From Streptomyces sp. Ru72 (GTDB taxonomy: Bacteria > Actinomycetota > Actinomycetes > Streptomycetales > Streptomycetaceae), in NCBI RefSeq assembly GCF_002920635.1, contig NZ_PQSR01000073.1:1-37617 (forward strand): a stretch of 37,617 nt of DNA, in the 5' to 3' direction. This document shows positions 12,083 to 19,765 of this stretch, piece by piece. A program made the position numbers and the translations under genes. Under the pieces are notes generated by a model. The model was not told where the DNA came from. It saw only the letters and a program-made list of their open reading frames with translations, and made no database searches. The stretch's first letter is position 1; every line of letters begins with the position of its first letter.

Positions 12083-13798
12083 TCAGGACGTGGTCCACCA
12101 CACCGTCGTGTCCGACGGCAGCTTCGCCTCCGCGTCCGCGATCGTCACCTCCGTGCTGGCGACCAGGACGCGCCCGTACGCGGGGATCGTCACCGCCTCG
12201 CCCGTGGAGTTCGCCACGCAGACGAAGTCGCCCCGGCGGAAGGCGAGGACGCCCTCCGGGGCCTTCAGCCACTCCACCGCGTCGCCCGCCCCCAGGTCGG
12301 CGTGGGCGCGGCGGGCCGCGAGCGCCGTGCGGTACAGCTCCAGGGTGGAACCGGGAACGCCCTGCTGGGCCTCCACGCTCAACTCGCCCCAGTTCTCCGG
12401 CTGCGGGAGCCAGCTGCCGCCGCTGCCGAAGCCGTACGACGAACCCGTACGCGTCCACGGGATCGGGACCCGGCAGCCGTCACGGAAGCCGTCCTGGCCG
12501 GCGCCCCGGAAGTAGGCGGGGTCCTGGCGGACCTCGTCGGGGAGGTCCACGACGTCCGGCAGGCCCAGCTCCTCGCCCTGGTAGACGTACGCCGACCCCG
12601 GCAGCGCCAGCATCAGCAGGGTCGCCGCCCTCGCCCGCCTGAGCCCCAGTTCGCGGTCGCCGGCCTCGCGGATCTGGGTGCCGAGGGCCGCGTCGTGGGC
12701 GAAGCGGGTGGCGTGCCGGGTCACGTCGTGGTTGGACAGGACCCAGGTGGCGGGGGCGCCGACCGGGCGCATCGCGTCGAGGGTGCGGTCGATGACGGCG
12801 CGCAGTTCGGACGCGTCCCAGTGGGTGCTCAGGTACTGGAAGTTGAACGCCTGGTGCAGTTCGTCCGGGCGGACGTAGTTCGCGGTGCGCTCGATGGTCG
12901 GGGTCCACGCCTCGGCCACGAAGATCCGCCCGCCCGTCTCCCACCACCGCCCTTCTGACGAAGGCCCTTCGGGCCCCTTCTTTTTCGTGTACTCGTCGAG
13001 GATGGTGCGCCACTCGCGGTAGATCTCGTGCACGCCGTCCTGGTCGAAGAACGGCATGACATCGTTGCCCAGCAGCTTGAGCTGGTCGTGGGCGCCCAGG
13101 TCGGGCAGGCCGTCGGCCTTGACCAGGCCGTGGGCGACGTCGATGCGGAAGCCGTCGACGCCCATGTCCAGCCAGAAGCGGAGGATCGAGCGGAACTCGT
13201 CGCCGACGGCCGGGTGGTTCCAGTTGAAGTCGGGCTGTTCGGGCGCGAACAGGTGCAGGTACCACTCGCCGTCCGGGACCCTGGTCCAGGCCGGGCCGCC
13301 GAAGATGGACTCCCAGTCGTTGGGCGGCAGTTCGCCGTTCTCCCCCTTGCCGGGGCGGAAGTGGTAGCGGTCGCGCAGCGGCGAGCCGGGGCCTTCGGCG
13401 ACCGCCCGCTTGAACCACTCGTGCTGGTCGGAGGAGTGGTTGGGGACCAGGTCGACGATGATGCGCAGGCCCAGTTCGTGGGCGTCGCGGATCAGCGCGT
13501 CCGCGTCCAGCAGGTTGCCGAACATGGGGTCGACGGCACGGTAGTCCGCTACGTCGTAGCCGGCGTCGGCCTGCGGCGAGGCGTAGAAGGGGCTGAGCCA
13601 CACGGCGTCCACGCCGAGGTCGCGCAGATACGGGAGTCGGGAGCGTACGCCCTCCAGGTCACCCATGCCGTCGCCGTTGCTGTCGGCGAAGCTGCGCGGA
13701 TAGACCTGGTAGATCACCGCGTCCCGCCACCAGTCGCGGCGCTTGGCGACGGTGGCGACGGCGGTGCTCGGGGCCGGGTCGGCGGAGTGCTGGCTCAT
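12083..13798 (-). CDS. aglA: Cytoplasmic alpha-glucosidase (GH13)
   Basis: A 571-residue protein without signal peptide that hydrolyses imported maltose or maltodextrins to glucose. GH13 landmarks: WWRDAVIYQVYPRSFADSNG at the start of the barrel, VDLVPNHSSDQH (region I), nucleophile D220 in GFRIDVAHG, acid/base E296 in IFVAEAW, and D358 in LSNHDVTRH. A C-terminal beta domain follows from about residue 480. Start ATG 13798 has AAGGA closely upstream; two ATGs slightly further upstream lack one. It is the last gene of malE-malF-malG-aglA, separated from malG by 177 bp holding a large inverted repeat and followed by a strong terminator. The residue after the nucleophile is Val, seen in alpha-1,6-acting relatives, so isomalto-oligosaccharides may also be cut; this is not decisive. 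Confidence 0.92.
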   Translation of the reverse strand: MSQHSADPAPSTAVATVAKRRDWWRDAVIYQVYPRSFADSNGDGMGDLEGVRSRLPYLRDLGVDAVWLSPFYASPQADAGYDVADYRAVDPMFGNLLDADALIRDAHELGLRIIVDLVPNHSSDQHEWFKRAVAEGPGSPLRDRYHFRPGKGENGELPPNDWESIFGGPAWTRVPDGEWYLHLFAPEQPDFNWNHPAVGDEFRSILRFWLDMGVDGFRIDVAHGLVKADGLPDLGAHDQLKLLGNDVMPFFDQDGVHEIYREWRTILDEYTKKKGPEGPSSEGRWWETGGRIFVAEAWTPTIERTANYVRPDELHQAFNFQYLSTHWDASELRAVIDRTLDAMRPVGAPATWVLSNHDVTRHATRFAHDAALGTQIREAGDRELGLRRARAATLLMLALPGSAYVYQGEELGLPDVVDLPDEVRQDPAYFRGAGQDGFRDGCRVPIPWTRTGSSYGFGSGGSWLPQPENWGELSVEAQQGVPGSTLELYRTALAARRAHADLGAGDAVEWLKAPEGVLAFRRGDFVCVANSTGEAVTIPAYGRVLVASTEVTIADAEAKLPSDTTVWWTTS

Positions 13799-13863
13799 GG
13801 CGTCCTTGGTACGTAACGGAGTGCTTCGGGTCATGGGCATGGGTACGGCGGGCAGGCTGACGA

Positions 13864-13936
13864 GGCGGCCGCGGTGCCGGCGGGGTCTGGGGGCACCCCC
13901 TGCTCGAAGAGCTTGGGGGAGGGCACCGCGGCCGCC
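13864..13936 (-). repeat. Composite inverted repeat between malG and aglA
   Basis: Outer arms of 15 bp, GGCGGCCGCGGTGCC at 13864-13878 and its exact complement at 13922-13936, enclose 43 nt. The enclosed part contains a further hairpin on the minus strand (CCCCCAAGCTCTTCGAGCAG, then GGGG). This inner motif is a type that occurs widely between genes in streptomycetes. It probably forms a stable structure in the operon mRNA just after malG. Confidence 0.75.
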
Positions 13937-13975
13937 ACCCGCGCGGGCAGGCGCGCGGGAGCCCTGCGGGGCGGA

Positions 13976-14881
13976 TCAGCCTTTGGTCCCGCCCGCGGTG
14001 AGGCCGGTCACCAGGTTTTTCTGGACAAGGTAGAAGAACACGGACACGGGTATCGCGATCAACACTGCGGTGGCGGCCATGTAGTTCCACTGCGCGTCGT
14101 GCTCGCTGACGAAGGTCTGGAGGCCGACGGCGAACGTGTACTTCGAGTCGTCGAGCATGAAGGTGGTCGCGAAGGCGACCTCGCCCACGGCCGTGATGAA
14201 GTTGTAGAACGCCGCGACGGCCAGCCCCGGGCGGGCCAGCGGCAGGATCAGGCGGAAGAAGGTGCCGAACGGGCTGAGCCCGTCGACGCGTCCGGCCTCG
14301 TCTATCTCGAAGGGGATCGTGTCGAAGTACCCCTTGAGCAGCCAGGCGCTGTACGGCACGGCCGTGGTGCAGTTGATGACGATCAGCGCCCAGTACGTGT
14401 CGATGAGATCCAGCTGGCTGAAGATCTCATACATCGGCACGATCAGGATGGCCATCGGGAAGGCCTGGGTCAGCAGCAGGACCCACATCAGCTGCTTGTA
14501 GCCGGGAAAGCGCATCCTCGAGACCGCGTAGCCGGTGGTGGCGGCGACGAAGACACCGATCAGGGTGGTGCCGCCGGCCACGATCATCGTCGACTTGAAC
14601 CAGTCGAAGAAGCCGGTGTGCTGGAGCACGAAGCTGTAGTTCGAGAAGGTGAGCTTGCCCAGGATCTTGCCCGGGTGCAGATAGTCGTCCTTCTCCGGGC
14701 CGAGGGACAGGAAGATCAGCCAGGCCACCGGGGCGAGCGCGATCAGGCTCGCGACCGCGAGCCCGCCGTGCAGCAGGGCGGTGCCGACCGGGCCGCGCTC
14801 GCCGCGCCGGCGGGTCCGGCGCGAGGGCTGGTCCGCGGGGGCCGGTGCGGCCGCCGTCTTCTCAAGGGTCGTGGTGCTCAT
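13976..14881 (-). CDS. malG: Maltose/maltodextrin ABC transporter permease MalG
   Basis: A 301-residue inner-membrane permease of the CUT1 sugar family with six predicted transmembrane helices. The first spans GTALLHGGLAVASLIALAPV and the last ends VLIAIPVSVFFYLV. The cytoplasmic EAA loop, which docks the ATPase, is visible as EIDEAGRVDGLSPFGTFFRL followed by ILPLARPGL. It forms the translocation pore with MalF. No ATPase gene is present; streptomycete importers of this class usually share the ATPase MsiK encoded elsewhere. ATG 14881 follows an AGGAG at 8 nt and lies 19 bp behind the malF stop; an upstream ATG at 14920 would overlap malF. Confidence 0.93.
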   Translation of the reverse strand: MSTTTLEKTAAAPAPADQPSRRTRRRGERGPVGTALLHGGLAVASLIALAPVAWLIFLSLGPEKDDYLHPGKILGKLTFSNYSFVLQHTGFFDWFKSTMIVAGGTTLIGVFVAATTGYAVSRMRFPGYKQLMWVLLLTQAFPMAILIVPMYEIFSQLDLIDTYWALIVINCTTAVPYSAWLLKGYFDTIPFEIDEAGRVDGLSPFGTFFRLILPLARPGLAVAAFYNFITAVGEVAFATTFMLDDSKYTFAVGLQTFVSEHDAQWNYMAATAVLIAIPVSVFFYLVQKNLVTGLTAGGTKG

Positions 14882-14900
14882 GGCGGCGGCTCCTGCGGCG

Positions 14901-15905
14901 TCAGAAGGCGAGCTGGTCATTGCGCTTCAGCCAGCGGAAGTAGAAGGAGGTGAAGACGGTGACGATCGACAGCAGCAGTACGCCGTACGCGGCGGACTGG
15001 GCGAAGTCGCGCGGCTGCTGTCCGAAGCCCAGGAAGTAGGCCCAGGTGACCAGGATCTGGGCGTCGGGGGCGCTGGTCGGGCCGAACAGCAGGAAGATGA
15101 TGGCGAACTGGTTGAAGGTCCAGATGATGCCGAGGAGCACGACGGTGGAGCTGACGGACCTCAGCCCCGGCAGGGTGACGTGCCGGAAGCGCTGCCAGGC
15201 GCTCGCGCCGTCCATCTCGGCCGCCTCGTAGAGCGAGGAGTCGATGGACTGCAGGCCGCTGAGCAACGAGAGCATCTGGAACGGCACACCGCACCAGGTG
15301 TTCACCATGATCGCGGCGAAGCGCTGCCAGAAGGCGTCCTCCAGCCACTGCGGCTGGGGCAGGTGCAGGGAGTGCAGGACCTGGTTGATCGCGCCGGAGT
15401 CGGAAAGCATGATCCGCCATGAGAAGACGGTGACGAAGGTCGGCACGGCCCAGGGCAGAACCAGCAGCACCCGGTAGAAGGTGCGTCCCCGCAGCTTCTC
15501 GTTGAGCATGAGCGCGAGGCCCAGGCCGAAGGTGTAGTGCAGGGTCACACAGGCGACCGTCCAGACGACGGTCCACAGGAAGTGTGACCAGAAACGGTCG
15601 TACGACAGCGGGCCGAACAGGATGTCCTTGTAGTTGTCGAGCCCGATGAACTTGTATGTCGCCTCGATGTGGTTGACACCGATCGTGCGCGCCGAGTTGA
15701 GGCTGTTGGCGTCGGTGAGGGTCAGGTACAAGCCGCGGACCAGCGGATAACCCACGATGACGGCGAGTACGACGACCACCGGGGCGATCATCGCGTAGGC
15801 GTACCAGTATTTCTGGTAGCCGTTCTTGATGCGCTGCCCCAGCCCGGGCCGAGGCCCGCGGTCACCGCGGCGCTTGCCGGTCGCGCGGTCGATGGCGACT
15901 GTCAT
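14901..15905 (-). CDS. malF: Maltose/maltodextrin ABC transporter permease MalF
   Basis: A 334-residue CUT1-type permease. Basic N-terminus, first helix YAYAMIAPVVVVLAVIVGY, then further helices and the EAA loop at about residues 220-240 (SSLYEAAEMDGASAWQRFRH, then VTLPGL). The loop sits at the usual distance from the C-terminus, and the protein lacks the long periplasmic insertion of enterobacterial MalF, as is normal for Gram-positive forms. Start ATG 15905 has a GAAGGTG 7 nt upstream. The gap to malE is 132 bp and contains a strong composite hairpin, suggesting that malF may be expressed at a lower level than malE. Confidence 0.93.
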   Translation of the reverse strand: MTVAIDRATGKRRGDRGPRPGLGQRIKNGYQKYWYAYAMIAPVVVVLAVIVGYPLVRGLYLTLTDANSLNSARTIGVNHIEATYKFIGLDNYKDILFGPLSYDRFWSHFLWTVVWTVACVTLHYTFGLGLALMLNEKLRGRTFYRVLLVLPWAVPTFVTVFSWRIMLSDSGAINQVLHSLHLPQPQWLEDAFWQRFAAIMVNTWCGVPFQMLSLLSGLQSIDSSLYEAAEMDGASAWQRFRHVTLPGLRSVSSTVVLLGIIWTFNQFAIIFLLFGPTSAPDAQILVTWAYFLGFGQQPRDFAQSAAYGVLLLSIVTVFTSFYFRWLKRNDQLAF

Positions 15906-15954
15906 GGTTCGACACCTTCAAAACGATCAGGAGTTGGGCCGGGCACAGGGCGCC

Positions 15955-16029
15955 GGCCGCCGGATCCTTCCCCCCAAGGTGGGGTCCCCCCGCTCGGGCG
16001 AAGCCGAGAGCGGGGAGGATCCGGCGGCC
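15955..16029 (-). repeat. Composite inverted repeat between malE and malF
   Basis: Outer arms GGCCGCCGGATCC (15955-15967) and GGATCCGGCGGCC (16017-16029) are perfect 13-bp complements. The 49 nt between them hold a CCCCGCTC/GAGCGGGG hairpin with an inner GGC-GAA-GCC stem, and a smaller CCCC/GGGG hairpin. It starts 8 bp behind the malE stop. The inner hairpin is again of a kind common between streptomycete genes. Confidence 0.75.
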
Positions 16030-16037
16030 ACGCGGGC

Positions 16038-17312
16038 TCACTTGCTGAAGTCGGGGACCAGCTTGGCGATCGCGAGTTCCGCGTTGCTCAGGCCCTTGTC
16101 CAGCGATTCCTTACCGCCCGCGATCTTGGGCAGCTCGGTGTCGAGCGGGCCCCACAGCGAGCTGTACTCCGGCAGCGCCGGGCGCGGCTGGGCGGCGGGC
16201 AGGACCGACTGGTAGCCGGCGATGCCGGGGTCTGCCTTGACCTGGGCGCTGTAGGCGTCGTCCCGCGTGGGCAGCGTGGAGTTCTTCAGGGCGATGGTCT
16301 CCTGGGACTTCGCCGAGGTCATGAAGCCCACGAACTTCAGTGCCGCTTCCTGGTGGGCCTTGTCGGAGCCGGCGTACACGGAGAGGTTGTGGCCGCCGGT
16401 CGGGGCGCCCGCCTTGCCGGTGGAGCCGGCCGGGACGGTGGCGATGCCGAGGTTGGACTTGTCGCTGAAGGCGGAGCCCTTGTAGAAGTTCGTGATCTCC
16501 CACGGGCCCTGGATGATCGCGGCGACCTTGCCGTTGACGAACGCGTCCTGGATGTGGGCGTAGGCGTCGGCGGTGGTGTCGGCCTTGTGCAGGCCCTTGC
16601 CGGAGAACGTGCTCAGCCAGGTGCCGTACGCCTTCTTCGCGGCGGCCGAGTTCACGGTGATCTTCTTGGCGGCGGCGTCGACGGTGTCGGTGCCCTCGCC
16701 GTAGAGGAAGGTCTGCGCGTAGTAGGCCTGGGTGGAACCCCAGTAGCCGTCGATGCCGGTCTTGTCCTTGATCTTCGCGGCGACGGACTTCAGCTCGTCC
16801 CAGGTCTTGGGGGCCTCGGTGATGCCGGCCTTCTTGAACAGGGCCTTGTTGTAGACCAGGGCGAGGGTGTCGGTGACCAGCGGCACGCCGTAGGTCTTGC
16901 CGTCGTACTGGGCCTGCTTGATCAGGCTGGGCTGGAACTTGCTCTGGTCGGCGAGGGCCGCGGTGCCGTCCAGCGGCAGGAAGTAGCCCTTCTTGGCGAA
17001 GGCGGGGGTCCAGCCGACCTCGGAGCGCAGCACATCGGGGGCGCCCTTGGAGCCTGCGGCGGTGTCGAACTTGTTCTGCGCCTGGTCGAAGGGGACGTTG
17101 ACGTACTTGACCTTGATGGTCGGGTTGGCCTTCTCGAAGTCCTTGACCAGCGCCTGGTACGTCGGCGCCTCATTGGTGGCGTTGGAGGTGTCCCACCAGG
17201 TGATGGTGACCGGACCGTCGGACTTGCCGCTGCCGCCGTCACTTCCGCCGCAGGCCGTCGCCGCGAGGGCGACGGACGCCACCAGCGCGGTGGCCGCTAT
17301 GCCACGCCGCAT
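16038..17312 (-). CDS. malE: Maltose/maltodextrin-binding lipoprotein MalE
   Basis: A 424-residue extracellular solute-binding protein (family 1). Residues 1-20 form a lipoprotein signal with lipobox AATAC, so Cys21 is lipidated and anchors the protein outside the membrane. The mature part begins GGSDGGSGKSDGPVTITWWD and has the two-lobe binding-protein pattern, including GVPLVTDTLALVYNKALFKK, IIQGPWEITNF and GGHNLSVYAGSDKAH. It delivers maltose or maltodextrin to MalF-MalG. Start ATG 17312 follows AAGGAG at 5 nt. It is the first gene of the operon, transcribed away from malR across a 425-bp gap with several CTTGCAG-type sites, so it is probably repressed by MalR and induced by maltose. Confidence 0.94.
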   Translation of the reverse strand: MRRGIAATALVASVALAATACGGSDGGSGKSDGPVTITWWDTSNATNEAPTYQALVKDFEKANPTIKVKYVNVPFDQAQNKFDTAAGSKGAPDVLRSEVGWTPAFAKKGYFLPLDGTAALADQSKFQPSLIKQAQYDGKTYGVPLVTDTLALVYNKALFKKAGITEAPKTWDELKSVAAKIKDKTGIDGYWGSTQAYYAQTFLYGEGTDTVDAAAKKITVNSAAAKKAYGTWLSTFSGKGLHKADTTADAYAHIQDAFVNGKVAAIIQGPWEITNFYKGSAFSDKSNLGIATVPAGSTGKAGAPTGGHNLSVYAGSDKAHQEAALKFVGFMTSAKSQETIALKNSTLPTRDDAYSAQVKADPGIAGYQSVLPAAQPRPALPEYSSLWGPLDTELPKIAGGKESLDKGLSNAELAIAKLVPDFSK

Positions 17313-17446
17313 GAGTTCTCCTTGAGGGTGAAAGCCCGAGTGCTACAGGTGGCGGCCCCGTCTGCCGCCCCTGCCGACTGCCGACTGCATCCTTGCGGCC
17401 GCCGGGCGACGGTGAACGTAACAGCGATGCAATCGCCGCGAAAGAG

Positions 17447-17577
17447 CTTGCAGCAAAAAAATGAAAGAAACGACAATGGTTACCGCGCCGTGACCTCGCC
17501 GTGAGGGCCCGTAGACCTGTATTTGCGGGCGCTCTGCGGGACCACGGACACTTGTGCAAGACTCTGCAAGCTCTTGC
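17447..17577. promoter_or_regulatory. MalR operators in the malE-malR divergent promoter region
   Basis: CTTGCAG at 17447-17453, CTTGTGCAAG at 17551-17560 and CTGCAAGCTCTTGCC at 17564-17578 lie between the divergent genes. The first is nearer to malE, the others nearer to malR. The same heptamers occur upstream of aml, which points to one repressor acting on all. An A-rich run follows the first site. I could not assign -10/-35 boxes with confidence. Confidence 0.65.
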
Positions 17578-17737
17578 CACACGTCACCGGCGCGGGAATC
17601 ATCCCGTTGCGGAAGGACGCCGAAACAGAACACGAGGGAGCGCGATGACGCAGCAACCCGCAGCCGGGCGTTCAACCGCCCGGGCCCGGCGTCCCATCGG
17701 TGGGCAAGCGGAGACGCGGCCGGTACAGTCCAGTGCC

Positions 17738-18772
17738 GTGACCACACGGCTTGCCGACATCGCGGCGCAGGCGGGGGTCAGCGAGGCGACCGTGAGCCGT
17801 GTCCTGAACGGAAAGCCGGGCGTCGCGGCGACCACCCGCCAGTCCGTGCTGGCCGCTCTCGACGTGCTCGGCTACGAGCGCCCGGTCCGGCTGCGGCAGC
17901 GCAGCGAGGGGCTGGTGGGCCTGATCACCCCGGAGCTGGAGAACCCGATATTCCCGGCCCTGGCCCAGGTCATCGGCCAGGCCCTGACCCGGCAGGGGTA
18001 CACACCGGTGCTGGCGACGCAGACGCCGGGCGGCTCCACCGAGGACGAACTGACGGAGATGCTCGTGGACCGCGGGGTCGCCGGGATCATCTACGTCTCC
18101 GGGCTGCACGCGGACACCACCGCCGACATGCAGCGCTACGAACGGCTGCGCGCCCAGGGCGTGCCGTACGTGCTGGTGGACGGCTTCTCGCCGAAGGTGC
18201 AGGCGCCGTTCATCTCCCCCGACGACCGGGCCGCGATGGCCCTCGCGGTGACGCACCTGGTGTCCCTCGGGCACACGCGGATCGGCCTCGCGCTCGGACC
18301 CAAGCGGTTCGTGCCGGTGCAGCGCAAGATCGAGGGCTTCGTGCGCACCATGCAGGAGCAGCTCGGGCTGACCGTGGAGGACATCGAGTCCCGGCTGATC
18401 CAGCACTCGCTGTACACCCTGGAGGGTGGTCAGGCGGCGGCGTCCGCGCTGATCGACCGGGACTGCACGGCGGTGGTGTGCGCGAGCGACATGATGGCGC
18501 TCGGGGCGATACGGGCGGCGCGGCAGCGGGGGCTGGAAGTCCCCACGGACATCTCGGTGGTGGGCTTCGACGACTCGCCGCTGATCGCGTTCACGGACCC
18601 GCCGCTGACGACGATCCGCAAGCCGGTCCCGGCGATGGGGCAGGCGGCGGTGCGCACGTTGCTGGAGGAGATCGGTGGGACGCCCGCGCCCCATAGTGAA
18701 TTCGTGTTCATGCCGGAACTGGTGGTGCGCGGGTCGACGGCTTCGGCGCCTGGGGACCGGAGTCGTCCCTAG
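17738..18772 (+). CDS. malR: LacI-family maltose repressor MalR
   Basis: A LacI/GalR repressor of the maltodextrin regulon. The helix-turn-helix lies at the very N-terminus (TRLADIAAQAGVSEATVSRV, then LNGKPGV), followed by the hinge and a periplasmic-binding-protein-like effector domain with GLITPELENPIFP, GVAGIIYVSGLHAD and SVVGFDDSPL. With GTG 17738 the protein has 344 residues, as I recall for S. coelicolor MalR, and the operator-binding helix starts at residue 3, as usual in the family. An in-frame ATG at 17645 has a better ribosome-binding site (GAGGGAG) and would add 31 low-complexity residues; it cannot be excluded. Divergent from malEFG-aglA. Confidence 0.93.
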   Translation: MTTRLADIAAQAGVSEATVSRVLNGKPGVAATTRQSVLAALDVLGYERPVRLRQRSEGLVGLITPELENPIFPALAQVIGQALTRQGYTPVLATQTPGGSTEDELTEMLVDRGVAGIIYVSGLHADTTADMQRYERLRAQGVPYVLVDGFSPKVQAPFISPDDRAAMALAVTHLVSLGHTRIGLALGPKRFVPVQRKIEGFVRTMQEQLGLTVEDIESRLIQHSLYTLEGGQAAASALIDRDCTAVVCASDMMALGAIRAARQRGLEVPTDISVVGFDDSPLIAFTDPPLTTIRKPVPAMGQAAVRTLLEEIGGTPAPHSEFVFMPELVVRGSTASAPGDRSRP

Positions 18773-18880
18773 GCAGTAGTTCCGGCGCTTCCCACCAGTA
18801 CGCCGGTTGGAGAGCGGGTGGCCGGAACCCTGCCCGGGGATGATCGGTGGGGGAACGCTTTTCTGGCAGACTCTGTAGCC

Positions 18881-19750
18881 ATGGGTGACAGGACCGTGAC
18901 GGCAGCGGGGGGCCAGGAGCAGGTCGTTCCCCGGCCCGTCACGGACGACGGGCGGGACGGGCCGATCCACGGCGCCCTGCGCCGGATCCGCACCCCCCGC
19001 CGCCCGCGCTTCTGGTTCGAAATCCTGCTGATCGCGCTGAGTTACTGGACCTACTCGCTGATCCGCAACGCCGTGCCGGAGCAGAAGACCGAGGCGCTGA
19101 GCAACGCGGACTGGGTGTGGCGGCTGGAGAACCACCTCGGGATCGCCGTCGAGGACGCCGTCAACCACGCCGCGAACTCGGTGACATGGCTGATCATCGG
19201 GATGAACTACTACTACGCCACCTTGCACTTCGTGGTGACCCTGGGTGTCCTGGTGTGGCTCTACCGCAGCCATCCGGGCCGGTACGCGGCCACCCGCCTC
19301 GCCCTGTTCGCCACGACCGGCGTGGCGCTGCTCGGCTACTACTTCTTCCCGCTGGCGCCGCCGCGCCTGATGAACGGCGGGCACTTCGTCGACACGGTGG
19401 TGGTGCACCACACCTGGGGTTCGATGGCGTCGGGCGACCTCAAGGACATGTCGAACCAGTACGCGGCGATGCCGTCGATGCACATCGGCTGGTCGCTGTG
19501 GTGCGGTCTGACCATCTTCGCGCTGTCCACGGTGCCGTGGGCGCGGGTCCTGGGCCTGCTGTACCCGGCGACGACACTGGTGGTGATCGTCGCCACCGCG
19601 AACCACTTCTGGCTGGACGCGGTGGGCGGCACGCTCTGCCTGACGTTCGGCTTCACGATGACGCGGGTCTGGTACGGCGCGCTGCCGTACGCACTGCCGC
19701 GACGGGTGGCGACGGCGGGAGAGCCCGCGCTGGTGCCGGTACGGGCGTGA
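18881..19750 (+). CDS. PAP2-superfamily membrane protein (inositolphosphotransferase-like)
   Basis: A 289-residue integral membrane protein with about six helices, for example FWFEILLIALSYWTYSLI and RLALFATTGVALLGYYFFP. The PAP2 phosphatase/transferase signature is present as AMPSMHIGWS and, 50 residues on, ANHFWLDAVGG, giving the catalytic His pair and Asp. This arrangement matches the branch that includes Aur1/Ipt1-like inositolphosphotransferases and lipid phosphatases, so a role in phospholipid or glycolipid metabolism is likely; the substrate cannot be told. ATG 18881 is preferred because the extension to GTG 18818 adds only a short low-complexity stretch, although that GTG has a GGAG upstream. 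It converges on glnE with 15 bp between stop codons. Confidence 0.82.
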   Translation: MGDRTVTAAGGQEQVVPRPVTDDGRDGPIHGALRRIRTPRRPRFWFEILLIALSYWTYSLIRNAVPEQKTEALSNADWVWRLENHLGIAVEDAVNHAANSVTWLIIGMNYYYATLHFVVTLGVLVWLYRSHPGRYAATRLALFATTGVALLGYYFFPLAPPRLMNGGHFVDTVVVHHTWGSMASGDLKDMSNQYAAMPSMHIGWSLWCGLTIFALSTVPWARVLGLLYPATTLVVIVATANHFWLDAVGGTLCLTFGFTMTRVWYGALPYALPRRVATAGEPALVPVRA

Positions 19751-19765
19751 CCCGCCGCCGGCGCG

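Noticed and set aside
17672..19606. A 644-codon minus-strand frame across malR and the PAP2 gene
   Set aside because: It spans two well-supported plus-strand genes and an intergenic gap and shows no protein family pattern.
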